Made by a program: the position numbers and the translations under genes
Origin: DATBDN01 sp036269895
Lineage (GTDB): Bacteria > Actinomycetota > Thermoleophilia > Solirubrobacterales > Thermoleophilaceae
Direction: 5' to 3'
NCBI GenBank assembly: GCA_036269895.1
Contig: DATBDN010000036.1
Span: 1-18,686, forward strand
Length of the DNA: 18,686 nucleotides
Shown: piece by piece, positions 7,457 through 14,264 of the stretch
How positions within the stretch are numbered: position 1 is the stretch's first letter
Layout of the letters: each line of letters opens with the position of its first letter
Notes under the pieces: model-generated
The model's input: only the letters and a program-made list of their open reading frames with translations
Databases searched by the model: none
Told to the model about the DNA's origin: nothing

Positions 7457-7723
7457 ATGGCCAATATTGCCTCGCAGAAGAAGCGCATCCAGCGCACTGC
7501 CCGTGAGCGGCTCGAGAACCGCCGTCGCGTGTCGCAGGTCAAGACCTGGTTCCGCCGCCTCCAGGACGCGGTGGACGCTGGCGACGCTGCTCGCGCCGAC
7601 GAGGAGTTCCGCGGGCTTGTGTCGCGCGTCGACCGTGCCGTCAAGACCGGCGCGCTGCACAAGAACACCGGCGCCCGCCGCAAGGCGCGCGCTGCCGGCA
7701 TCCGCGCGCGCGTCTCGGCCTAA
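7457..7723 (+). CDS. rpsT: 30S ribosomal protein S20
   Basis: An 88-residue basic, all-helical protein of the small subunit that binds 16S rRNA. The sequence begins MANIASQKKRIQRTARERLENRRRVSQ and contains the family's LDxA/KGxLHKNTGARRKAR-type region near the C-terminus (KTGALHKNTGARRKAR). The ATG at 7457 is the only sensible start. It has at most a weak AGG about 8 bases upstream. TATCGT at 7441-7446 would fit a -10 box for a very short leader, but no -35 is visible. It diverges from murJ, so its promoter must overlap the murJ 5' end. The kinase gene begins 9 bases after the TAA, so the two are probably cotranscribed. Confidence 0.96.
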   Translation: MANIASQKKRIQRTARERLENRRRVSQVKTWFRRLQDAVDAGDAARADEEFRGLVSRVDRAVKTGALHKNTGARRKARAAGIRARVSA

Positions 7724-7732
7724 GCGCGCCCT

Positions 7733-8560
7733 GTGCGCGCAGCAGTCGTCGGCCACATCGAGTGGGTCGAGTTCCTGCACGTGCCGCGAGTGCCGGCGGC
7801 CGGGGACATCGTGCACGCCAGCGATGTGTTCGAGCAGGCCGCCGGGGGCGGAGGCGTCGCTGCGGTGCAGTTGCGCAAGCTGGCGGGGTCATGCGCGTTC
7901 TTCACGGCGCTGGGCGACGACGCGATTGGGCGGCGGGCGGCTGACGACCTGACGTCGCGAGGCGTGGAGCTTCGTGTGGCGTGGCGACCGGGCGAGCCTC
8001 AGCGGCGAGCGGTTACGTTCGTTGACGATGCGGGCGAACGGACGATCACGGTCCTGGGCGAGCGGGTTGTGCCCACGTTTTCAGATCCGCTGCCGTGGGA
8101 TGAGCTTTCATCGTTCGACGCCATCTACCTGACGGGGTCCGATCCCGACGGGGTGCGTGCAGCACGCGCGGCGAAGGCGCTCGTCGCGACGTCGCGGATC
8201 CTGCCGCTGCTGGCTTCGGCTGGTGTCGAGGTGGATGCGCTCGTCGGGAGTGGCGGCGATCCGTCCGAGCGTTACCGGCCGGGTGATCTCGATCCCGCGC
8301 CGCGTTTTGCCGTGATGACCGCGGGGGCCAGGGGCGGGACGATCCAACGACGCGACCAAGACCCGGAGCCGTTCGCCGCGGAGGCATTGCCCGGGCCGAT
8401 TGGCGACGCCTATGGGGCGGGCGATTCGTTCGCGGCGGGCCTGACGTACGGGCTGGGCTGCGGGATGCCCATCGAGGAGGCGGTGCGGATGGCGGCGCGC
8501 TGTGGGGCGCACTGCATGACGGGCCACGGCGCATACGAGGGCCAGCTCGAGTTGGCGTGA
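7733..8560 (+). CDS. PfkB-family carbohydrate kinase (ribokinase-like), substrate unknown
   Basis: A 275-residue sugar or nucleoside kinase of the ribokinase fold, slightly shorter than usual. Evidence: an N-terminal GH-containing strand; the glycine-rich substrate region QAAGGGGVAAVQLRKLAG (about 35-52) followed by a GDDAIG turn; and the C-terminal anion-hole/catalytic motif DAYGAGDSFAAGL (about 226-240), whose GAGD holds the catalytic base. The consensus DTTGAGDxF is altered to DAYGAGDSF. The start is GTG at 7733, 9 bases after rpsT and without a clear ribosome binding site, so translation may be coupled to rpsT. The gene sits between rpsT and holA, which are often adjacent in other bacteria, and its third-position base use looks slightly less GC-biased than its neighbours. 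It ends directly before a strong hairpin. The phosphorylated substrate cannot be read from the sequence. Confidence 0.85.
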   Translation: MRAAVVGHIEWVEFLHVPRVPAAGDIVHASDVFEQAAGGGGVAAVQLRKLAGSCAFFTALGDDAIGRRAADDLTSRGVELRVAWRPGEPQRRAVTFVDDAGERTITVLGERVVPTFSDPLPWDELSSFDAIYLTGSDPDGVRAARAAKALVATSRILPLLASAGVEVDALVGSGGDPSERYRPGDLDPAPRFAVMTAGARGGTIQRRDQDPEPFAAEALPGPIGDAYGAGDSFAAGLTYGLGCGMPIEEAVRMAARCGAHCMTGHGAYEGQLELA

Positions 8561-8613
8561 GCCACTCGATCCACCTGGACGGCAACTATTGCGGTCCAGG
8601 TGGATCGAGTGGC
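8561..8613. terminator. Strong hairpin between convergent genes, probable bidirectional terminator
   Basis: A perfect inverted repeat of 20 bp (arms 8561-8580 and 8594-8613) with a 13-base centre. Within the centre, GCAA (8582-8585) can pair with TTGC (8589-8592) around a CTA loop after one G/G mismatch, giving a stem of about 25 pairs. It starts immediately after the kinase TGA and ends four bases before the holA stop on the other strand, filling the whole gap. Neither side has a U-tract, as is common for actinobacterial terminators. The structure is seen directly; the terminator role is inferred from placement between convergent genes. Confidence 0.75.
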
Positions 8614-8617
8614 GAAG

Positions 8618-9613
8618 TTAGGCGGCCGCGCGCTTCTGGATGCCGCCGCACGCGCGCACGATCGCCAGTGACAGCGCGGTCTCCTCGTCGAATGAGAAGT
8701 CGGCGCGGAGGCCGCCGCCGCGCAGGTCGATCTCGAGCTTCGCGAACGCGCAGATTGCGTCTTCGAGCGCTTGGCGGCCAGTTTTCTTGGCGGCCGAGAT
8801 GATGCGCTTTGCAAGCCACGGCGGCATGCCGAGCTTGCCCGCGGCATCGCTCTCGCGGACGCCCGCGTCCAGCAGCTCGGCGGCTCGGTGCACTTCGCGC
8901 AGCCGGCGCACGACGGCGTAGAGGAGGCGGCCCGGCGCCTCGCCCTGCTCGGTCAGCCGCTCCGCGATGGCGAGCGCGCCGCGCTCGTCACCCGCGACGA
9001 TCGCGTCCGCGAGCTCGTAGGCCTGCAACGTGGTCTCGCCGGCGGCCATCTCGGCGATCTGTTGGGCGCTCAGGCGACCCTCCGGGTGAGCCAGCAGGGC
9101 GAGGCGCTCGACCTCGCGTGCCAGGCGCTGCTGGCGGGGACCAACGAGCTGGACCAGGGTTCGGGCGCCTTCGGCGTCGATCTTCAGGTTCTGCTCGGCG
9201 GCGCGCTCGATCGTCCACTTGCCGAGCTGGCGCGCGTTCGGCGCCGCGTACTCGCGGACCTCGCCGGCCGCCTTCTCGCTGGCCTTGCAGAGGCGCGGCT
9301 GGGGCTTGCCGCGAGCGACCATGACGAGGACCGTCTCGGGCGGCATGTCGGCCAGCGCAGTCTCGAGCGGGTCGAGCTGCGCGGCCTTCCACGCTTCGAC
9401 TCCGTCGACCAGGATGTAGCGGGTTCCCGTCGAGAATGTAAGCGCCGCCAGATCGGCGGCTAGCGCGTCCGGCGGCATGGCGCCGGCGTCGTGCTGCTCG
9501 AGCGAGCCGGGTCCACCCTCGTCGTCGGCTCGCTTCTTCACACGCGCGCGCCAGGCGTCGATCTTGACGTCGTCGTCGCCGCAGACGAGGTAGACGGGCT
9601 TGAGGTCGGCCAC
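8618..9613 (-). CDS. holA: DNA polymerase III subunit delta
   Basis: Clamp-loader delta subunit, which opens the beta sliding clamp. The 331 residues match the usual length. The N-terminal part is a degenerate AAA-like domain (KPVYLVCGDDDVKIDAWRARV at the start, RYILVDGVEAWK around 85-97, ETVLVMVARGKP around 113-124). The C-terminal collar domain includes the typical ADAIVAGDERGALAIAERL and GRLLYAVVRRLREVH segments. The start is GTG at 9611-9613, giving MADLKPVYLV. It lies 9 bases after the comEC stop, the conserved comEC-holA neighbourhood. The stop is four bases from the hairpin shared with the convergent kinase. Confidence 0.93.
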   Translation of the reverse strand: MADLKPVYLVCGDDDVKIDAWRARVKKRADDEGGPGSLEQHDAGAMPPDALAADLAALTFSTGTRYILVDGVEAWKAAQLDPLETALADMPPETVLVMVARGKPQPRLCKASEKAAGEVREYAAPNARQLGKWTIERAAEQNLKIDAEGARTLVQLVGPRQQRLAREVERLALLAHPEGRLSAQQIAEMAAGETTLQAYELADAIVAGDERGALAIAERLTEQGEAPGRLLYAVVRRLREVHRAAELLDAGVRESDAAGKLGMPPWLAKRIISAAKKTGRQALEDAICAFAKLEIDLRGGGLRADFSFDEETALSLAIVRACGGIQKRAAA

Positions 9614-9622
9614 GGCTCGAGG

Positions 9623-12184
9623 CTACCGGTGCGTGCGGATCGCGATTCGGCCGCCCGTGACGGTCAGCTCGGTCGTGCCGTCGCGGTCGGTCCGGTAGAC
9701 GCGCGGGACGCGTCTGCGGAGAGCGTCGAGCGTTGTCGGGCGCGGATGTCCATAACGGTTGCCCCGGCCCGTCTCGATCGCCGCGACCGTCGGGCGGAGC
9801 CGATCGAGCAGGTCGGGCAGGCCGGGGTCGGCGCTCCCGTGATGCGGGACCTTCATCGCTTCGACGCGCGGGAGCGCGAGGGTACGCAGGGCCGGGCTTT
9901 CTGCGTCCGCCGACAGGAAGAGGTCGAAGCCGCCTTCGCTGACAATGGCGACTGTCGCGCGCTCGTTCGGGTCCGTCGGAGGCGACTCGTTCGGCCGGCG
10001 CGGTGGGGGCCAGAGGATGTGGATTGACATGGCGCCCACGCGCAGCCGCTCGCCGGCACGCGTGGGACGGCGCGCGATGTGGCGTCGGTCGACCTCGTGT
10101 TCGAGTGCGAGAAAGCTCGGATCCTGGACGCCATCGCGGCCGTCGAGGAAGAGGCCGACGGGGAAGCGCTTGACGACCTGCAGCAGACCCGCGTGGTGGT
10201 CGCGTGACTGATGAGTCGCGACGACGACGCTGAGCCTGCGGACGCCGAGGCGGCGCAGGGTCCGGTCGACGCGAGCCTCCGGGACGCCGCCGTCGAAAAG
10301 CACGGCAGCGCCGGTGGGATCGCGGATGAGCGTGGAGTCGCCCTGGCCGACGTCGATGAAGTCGACCGTGAGATGTTTCGGCGGCGCCGGCGGCACGGCG
10401 GCGTGGGCAGCGGCCGCCAGCGCGAGAGCGAGCGCGGGCGCTGCGAATGCGCGCCGGCTGGCTGGGGAAAGCGCACGGGCCCAATCGAGTGCTTCGCCGA
10501 GATGTAGCGCGCCCGTCCGCTGATGTCCGGCCGGGTCCGCCGTTGCGCGCCGTGCCGCGGCCACCGGGGCGCGGGTCCGGATCCATCGTCGCCCCGGAAC
10601 CGAGGCGGCGACTGCGCACGTCGCCAGCGTCGCGTACGCGCCGGCAACGGCTGGCCAAGCGAGACCGACGGTCGCCTGCGCCCATGCTGGATCCGCGAAG
10701 TGCGTGGCTGCCGCGACGACCCAGCGCAACCCCAGCGCGCTGACCGGGGCGGCGGCCGGCCCGAGCGCGTGTGTGAGCGGACCGAGCGGGCCGATGCTGA
10801 CCTGTGCGGCAGCGATCTCCCCCATGCCGATCCACATGATCGGAGCGACGGCTGGAAACACGATGAGGTTCGCGGGCAGCGCCGCCAGTGAGATCGCGCC
10901 GAACTGGTGCGCAAGCAGCGGCGCTGTGGCGAGGGTCGCGGCGGCGGTAACGGCCACGGCTTCGGCAAGAGGCCGCGGCAGCCGCCGCAGTGGGGGCCGC
11001 AAGACCGGCGCCAGCGCAAGCATGCCGGCAACGGCTGCGAACGAGAGCTGCCAGCCGGGGTCGCCGGGGGCGCGCGGGTTGAGCCCGAGAGTGACCGCGG
11101 CAGCGAGCAACAGGGAGTAGACGGCTGACGAGCGGCGGCTGACGGCGATCGCGAACAGGCCGGCGGCGGCCATGATCCCGGCACGCATGACGGACGCGCC
11201 GGATCCCGCCAGCGCGACGTAGAGAACGACGAGAGGCAGAAGCACGGCGACCCGAGCCCGTTGCGAGGCGCCGGCAAGCATCAAGGCCGGAAGCGCGAGC
11301 GCGCAGAGCAGGGCGACGTTCTGACCGCTGGCGGCGAGCAAGTGAGCCAATCCGGAGCGGCGGAAGTCGTCACGCGTGTTCTCAGCGATGTCGCCGTCCT
11401 CGCCGAGGACCATGCCGCGGGCCAGAGCTGCGAGGTCGGGCGGCAGGCCGGCTGCTATGCCGACCTCTGCGCGCCGCCGCATCGAATCGACGACACCGGA
11501 GAGGCCGCCGCGCCGGCCGACAAGCCGAAGCGACTCGATCCGCACCTCACGCCCGATGCCGCGACTGCGAAGGAACGCCCCGAAGTCGAATTGACCGCCC
11601 GGGTCCGGCCTCGCAGGCAGAGGACCGAATCCAGGCGTGCCCGGAGCGCCGGCGTTGGCTTCGGAGACGCGAATCGCCGATGCGCCGTTCGCTCCGGATC
11701 CGGGCAGACTGGGCGAACGGACGAAGCCGTTGATTCTGAATCGCATCCCAACGTCGGACGCATCCCATTCGCGGCTGGCGTAGCGGGCGAGGATCCGGAG
11801 GCCTGCGGCGGGGCCGGTCTCGATCCGCATCGGCGCTGACGAGCCGAACAGGCTCGGGCGCGGCCGCTCCAGCAGCGTCGCAACAGCGTCGATCACGCTT
11901 CCGGGCGGCGCGGCCGCCGCCGGGCGATCGATCGCGCCAATCCGGAGCGCGCCGAGTAGCGCGGCCCCGATGACAAGCGCGACGGCAACTGCGGCCGCTC
12001 GTCGCCCGAACCACCACGCAGCAGGCCCCGCGACGACGATCGCCGCGATGAGCACGACCCCTGTCCCCGCGGGCGCCAGCGCAAGCCCGGCGACAACGCA
12101 GCCGATCGCCAGATGCGGGCGTCGCCTCCGTGCTTCCGCCCGGATCCAGCGGACCGCGGCGTCAGCTCGCGGGCGCATCGGCAT
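9623..12184 (-). CDS. comEC: DNA internalization/competence channel protein ComEC
   Basis: Polytopic membrane protein that carries single-stranded DNA across the cytoplasmic membrane during transformation. The 853 residues fit the three-part family architecture: N-terminal helices plus DUF4131/OB-like part (about 20-225); the Competence channel domain (about 245-530, with HLLAASGQNV at 281-290); and a C-terminal metallo-beta-lactamase-like domain from about residue 605. In the last, DVGQGDST (611-618), THQSRDHHAG (657-666) and KVPHHGS near the end are visible. The metal motif is HxSxDH rather than HxHxDH or HxDxDH. The start is ATG at 12182-12184, with another ATG two codons later; both lie inside the last unit of a tandem repeat, and no good ribosome binding site is seen, so the exact start is uncertain. 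It is preceded by comEA and followed by holA. Confidence 0.93.
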   Translation of the reverse strand: MPMRPRADAAVRWIRAEARRRRPHLAIGCVVAGLALAPAGTGVVLIAAIVVAGPAAWWFGRRAAAVAVALVIGAALLGALRIGAIDRPAAAAPPGSVIDAVATLLERPRPSLFGSSAPMRIETGPAAGLRILARYASREWDASDVGMRFRINGFVRSPSLPGSGANGASAIRVSEANAGAPGTPGFGPLPARPDPGGQFDFGAFLRSRGIGREVRIESLRLVGRRGGLSGVVDSMRRRAEVGIAAGLPPDLAALARGMVLGEDGDIAENTRDDFRRSGLAHLLAASGQNVALLCALALPALMLAGASQRARVAVLLPLVVLYVALAGSGASVMRAGIMAAAGLFAIAVSRRSSAVYSLLLAAAVTLGLNPRAPGDPGWQLSFAAVAGMLALAPVLRPPLRRLPRPLAEAVAVTAAATLATAPLLAHQFGAISLAALPANLIVFPAVAPIMWIGMGEIAAAQVSIGPLGPLTHALGPAAAPVSALGLRWVVAAATHFADPAWAQATVGLAWPAVAGAYATLATCAVAASVPGRRWIRTRAPVAAARRATADPAGHQRTGALHLGEALDWARALSPASRRAFAAPALALALAAAAHAAVPPAPPKHLTVDFIDVGQGDSTLIRDPTGAAVLFDGGVPEARVDRTLRRLGVRRLSVVVATHQSRDHHAGLLQVVKRFPVGLFLDGRDGVQDPSFLALEHEVDRRHIARRPTRAGERLRVGAMSIHILWPPPRRPNESPPTDPNERATVAIVSEGGFDLFLSADAESPALRTLALPRVEAMKVPHHGSADPGLPDLLDRLRPTVAAIETGRGNRYGHPRPTTLDALRRRVPRVYRTDRDGTTELTVTGGRIAIRTHR

Positions 12185-12276
12185 TCGGGGCGTCAGCGCG
12201 CGGGCACATCCGCAGTCCGGGCCTCATCGCGCGGCTGCATGGGCATTCGCGGCGTAGCGCCCGGGTGCATCCGCAT
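12154..12276 (-). repeat. Four tandem ~31-bp repeats between comEA and comEC
   Basis: Read on the minus strand, four imperfect units follow head to tail: 12276-12247 (30 bp), 12246-12216, 12215-12185 and 12184-12154 (31 bp each). The shared pattern is roughly ATGCGGATGC, then GCCCGCGCGC, then TGACGCCGCGA. The last unit is the first ten codons of comEC (MPMRPRADAA). Units 1 and 2 together make a 27-codon ORF beginning MRMHPGATPR and stopping at 12193-12195. Unit 3 has an ATG (12209-12207) opening MCPRADAPNADAPAS. The 31-bp period breaks the frame at each unit, so the array cannot be one coding repeat. It may be a decayed tandem duplication of the comEC start region or a leader with regulatory effect. 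Confidence 0.75.
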
Positions 12277-12304
12277 CAGGAGCGATGCGGCCTGCGTCGC
12301 CTGG

Positions 12305-12955
12305 TCACGGAGAGATCGAGCCCTTCAGCGCCTGCAACCGCTTTTCGCCGATGCCGGAGACCTCTTGCAACTCGTCGATCGAGCGGAAGCCTCCGTGCTG
12401 TTCGCGGTACTCGATGATCCGCTGCGCGAGTGCGGGGCCGATTCCGTCGAGTTGCTCGAGTTCCGCCTGCGTCGCGGTCGACAGGCTGATCTGCACAGCG
12501 TTCGGTGCGGCCGGCGCTGACGTCGCGCCGCTCGATGCGCTCGCGCTGGCGGACGCGGCGCCTGACGACGCCGTTCCCCCTCCATGCGCGCGCACCGGGA
12601 CGAAGACCTGCTGACCGTCTGCGAGCTTCGCCGCCAGGTTCACCGCTGCACGGTCCGCGCGGGTGCGCACTCCGCCTGCGCGCTGCAGTGCAGCCGCCAC
12701 GCGTGCGCCCGCTGGCAGCGAGTACAGCCCTGGTCGCCGGACGGCGCCGGCGACGTCGATCCAGATCAGCGGCTTCGCCGCCACCGGCGCTCGCGGCCGC
12801 GCCCCCACCGGACGTGCCGATGCGGGCGCGGCCATCGAGATGCTGGGTACGGGATGTGACGCACCGTCGCGGCCGAGGAACCGGGCCGCGATCACGACCA
12901 GTACCGCGGCGGCCGCGAGGTACGCGATCAGGTGCCGGCGGTCGGGGTCGAACAC
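12305..12955 (-). CDS. comEA: Competence protein ComEA (SLBB plus helix-hairpin-helix)
   Basis: Membrane-anchored DNA receptor for transformation; it binds incoming double-stranded DNA and hands it to ComEC. The 216 residues contain one N-terminal membrane helix (about 9-28) and a Pro/Ala-rich stretch. An SLBB domain (about 62-120) contains WIDVAGAVRRPGLYSLPAGARV. A Gly/Ala/Ser linker (about 124-150) leads to a C-terminal double helix-hairpin-helix DNA-binding domain (about 155-216) with LDGIGPALAQRIIEYR and VSGIGEKRLQALKG. The usual NLNTA before the first hairpin is SLSTA here. The start is GTG at 12953-12955; the frame does not offer a better one. A 92-base gap separates it from the acylphosphatase gene, so it may have its own promoter. 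comEC follows after the 120-base repeat region. Confidence 0.93.
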   Translation of the reverse strand: MFDPDRRHLIAYLAAAAVLVVIAARFLGRDGASHPVPSISMAAPASARPVGARPRAPVAAKPLIWIDVAGAVRRPGLYSLPAGARVAAALQRAGGVRTRADRAAVNLAAKLADGQQVFVPVRAHGGGTASSGAASASASASSGATSAPAAPNAVQISLSTATQAELEQLDGIGPALAQRIIEYREQHGGFRSIDELQEVSGIGEKRLQALKGSISP

Positions 12956-13018
12956 GGCCGCGACGCTATGCGGCGGTGCGCGACAGCACGGTTACGACCG
13001 CAACGAACGAGCTAAACG

Positions 13019-13035
13019 CCGCCGGCGTGCGGCGG
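13019..13035 (-). terminator. Short GC hairpin after the acylphosphatase gene, possible weak terminator
   Basis: CCGCCG (13019-13024) and CGGCGG (13030-13035) form a 6-bp stem with a 5-base loop. It lies 12 bases downstream of the acylphosphatase stop and is followed on the minus strand by CGTTTAGC. It sits in the 92-base gap before comEA. In such GC-rich DNA a stem this short can occur by chance. I see no clear comEA promoter in the rest of the gap. Confidence 0.3.
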
Positions 13036-13047
13036 ACGCGCGGCACC

Positions 13048-13314
13048 TCAGCGGACTTCGAACCCGGAGAGCCCTTCCGGCTCTTCCTCGCTCACCTCGA
13101 CGTCCTGCACGTCGGCGTGCCCTGGCCCACTTCGCACGAACTCGACCATTCGGTCGACCGCTTCGTGGTCCCCCTCGAAGACGGCCTCCACCGCGCCGTC
13201 TGACCGATTGGTCACCCATCCCGCGACTCCGGCGCTCTCCGCCTCGCGCGCAGTCGCGTCGCGGAAGAACACTCCCTGCACGCGCCCGTGTGCGACCACA
13301 TGCCGCCTGCTCAC
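13048..13314 (-). CDS. acyP: Acylphosphatase
   Basis: Small cytosolic enzyme that hydrolyses carboxyl-phosphate (acyl phosphate) bonds. The 88 residues are the standard length. The active-site loop GRVQGVFFR gives the phosphate-binding Arg18, and GWVTNRSDG gives the catalytic Asn36; the 18-residue spacing equals that of the well-studied enzymes. The start is GTG at 13312-13314, overlapping the agmatinase TGA as GTGA, so it is translationally coupled to the polyamine genes. No metabolic link between acylphosphatase and polyamine synthesis is established, so the coupling may simply reflect compaction. An alternative role as a HypF-like domain is excluded by the short length. Confidence 0.93.
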   Translation of the reverse strand: MSRRHVVAHGRVQGVFFRDATAREAESAGVAGWVTNRSDGAVEAVFEGDHEAVDRMVEFVRSGPGHADVQDVEVSEEEPEGLSGFEVR

Positions 13315-14264
13315 GACGCCACCGCGGTCAACGCCAGGAACTCGTATGCGATGTTCGCCGCCAGCAGCGCGGTCACCTGGCCTGCGTTGTCGTATGGCGG
13401 TGATACCTCAACCACGTCGAACCCGCTGAAACGGATACCCGCCAACGAACGGATGAATCCCAGCGCTTCGTGCGGCAACAAGCCCGCGACCTCAGGCGTT
13501 CCCGTCGCCGGTGCGAACGCCGGATCGATCACGTCGATGTCGAAGCTGAAGTAGACCGGTCCATCTCCCACGCGCTCACGCACACGCCGTCCGTATTCCG
13601 CAGGCGACAGCGCCCGGAGCTCGTCGGTCGTGACGATCTCGAAGCCCATCGCACGCGCGTCACCGAGGTCAGATGCCGCATAGAGCGGCCCACGCATCCC
13701 CGCGAGGAACGACCGCTCCGGCGCCAGCAGCCCCTCCTCGACCGCCCGCCGGAAGGGCGTGCCGTGGAAGTAGCGCTCGCCGTAGTACTGATCCCACGTA
13801 TCCGCGTGCGCGTCGAGCAGCACCAACGCCAGCGGCTTGGCCGCCCTCTCGGCATGCGCCCGCAGCTCACCCAGCACGATCGAGTGGTCGCCGCCGAGCA
13901 CGATCGGTGTGACGCCCGCCGCAAGGATCGCCCCCAAGCCCGAGGCAATCTGTCCGGCCGTCTTTTCGGCGTTCCCGGGAATGACCGCCAAATCGCCCAG
14001 GTCCGCGACGGATCGTCCCTCGAACACGTCGACCGCCAACGGCGGATGCCACGGCCGCAACAGGGACGACCCGGCCCTGATCGCCTCCGGGCCGAAACGC
14101 GCACCCGTCCGGTAGCTCGTCGCGGTGTCGAACGGAACGCCTACGAAGCCGACGTCGACCCCCGATGGATCCTCGACGTACGGGCAGCGCGCGAACGTCC
14201 TGATGCCCGTGTACCGCGGGGCCAGCGAGGCGTCCGCGGGACCGTACGGTGGCTCGGGCGTCAC
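13311..14264 (-). CDS. speB: Agmatinase / ureohydrolase family enzyme
   Basis: Binuclear manganese enzyme of the arginase/agmatinase family. Agmatinase converts agmatine to putrescine and urea. The 317 residues carry all metal-ligand motifs: GGDHS (124-128), DAHAD (151-155) and SFDIDVIDPAFAPATGTPE (240-258), plus a Glu in VVEVSPPYD (about 286). The start is GTG at 14262-14264, overlapping the decarboxylase TGA as GTGA. The adjacent arginine/lysine/ornithine decarboxylase would supply agmatine, which makes agmatinase the best call. Arginase, guanidinobutyrase or formiminoglutamase activity cannot be excluded from the fold alone. Confidence 0.88.
   Translation of the reverse strand: MTPEPPYGPADASLAPRYTGIRTFARCPYVEDPSGVDVGFVGVPFDTATSYRTGARFGPEAIRAGSSLLRPWHPPLAVDVFEGRSVADLGDLAVIPGNAEKTAGQIASGLGAILAAGVTPIVLGGDHSIVLGELRAHAERAAKPLALVLLDAHADTWDQYYGERYFHGTPFRRAVEEGLLAPERSFLAGMRGPLYAASDLGDARAMGFEIVTTDELRALSPAEYGRRVRERVGDGPVYFSFDIDVIDPAFAPATGTPEVAGLLPHEALGFIRSLAGIRFSGFDVVEVSPPYDNAGQVTALLAANIAYEFLALTAVAS

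Noticed and set aside
7433..7816. Longer MurJ N-terminus reading back through rpsT
   Set aside because: It would overlap the whole of rpsT antisense and part of the kinase gene; the sequence has no hydrophobic or conserved pattern.
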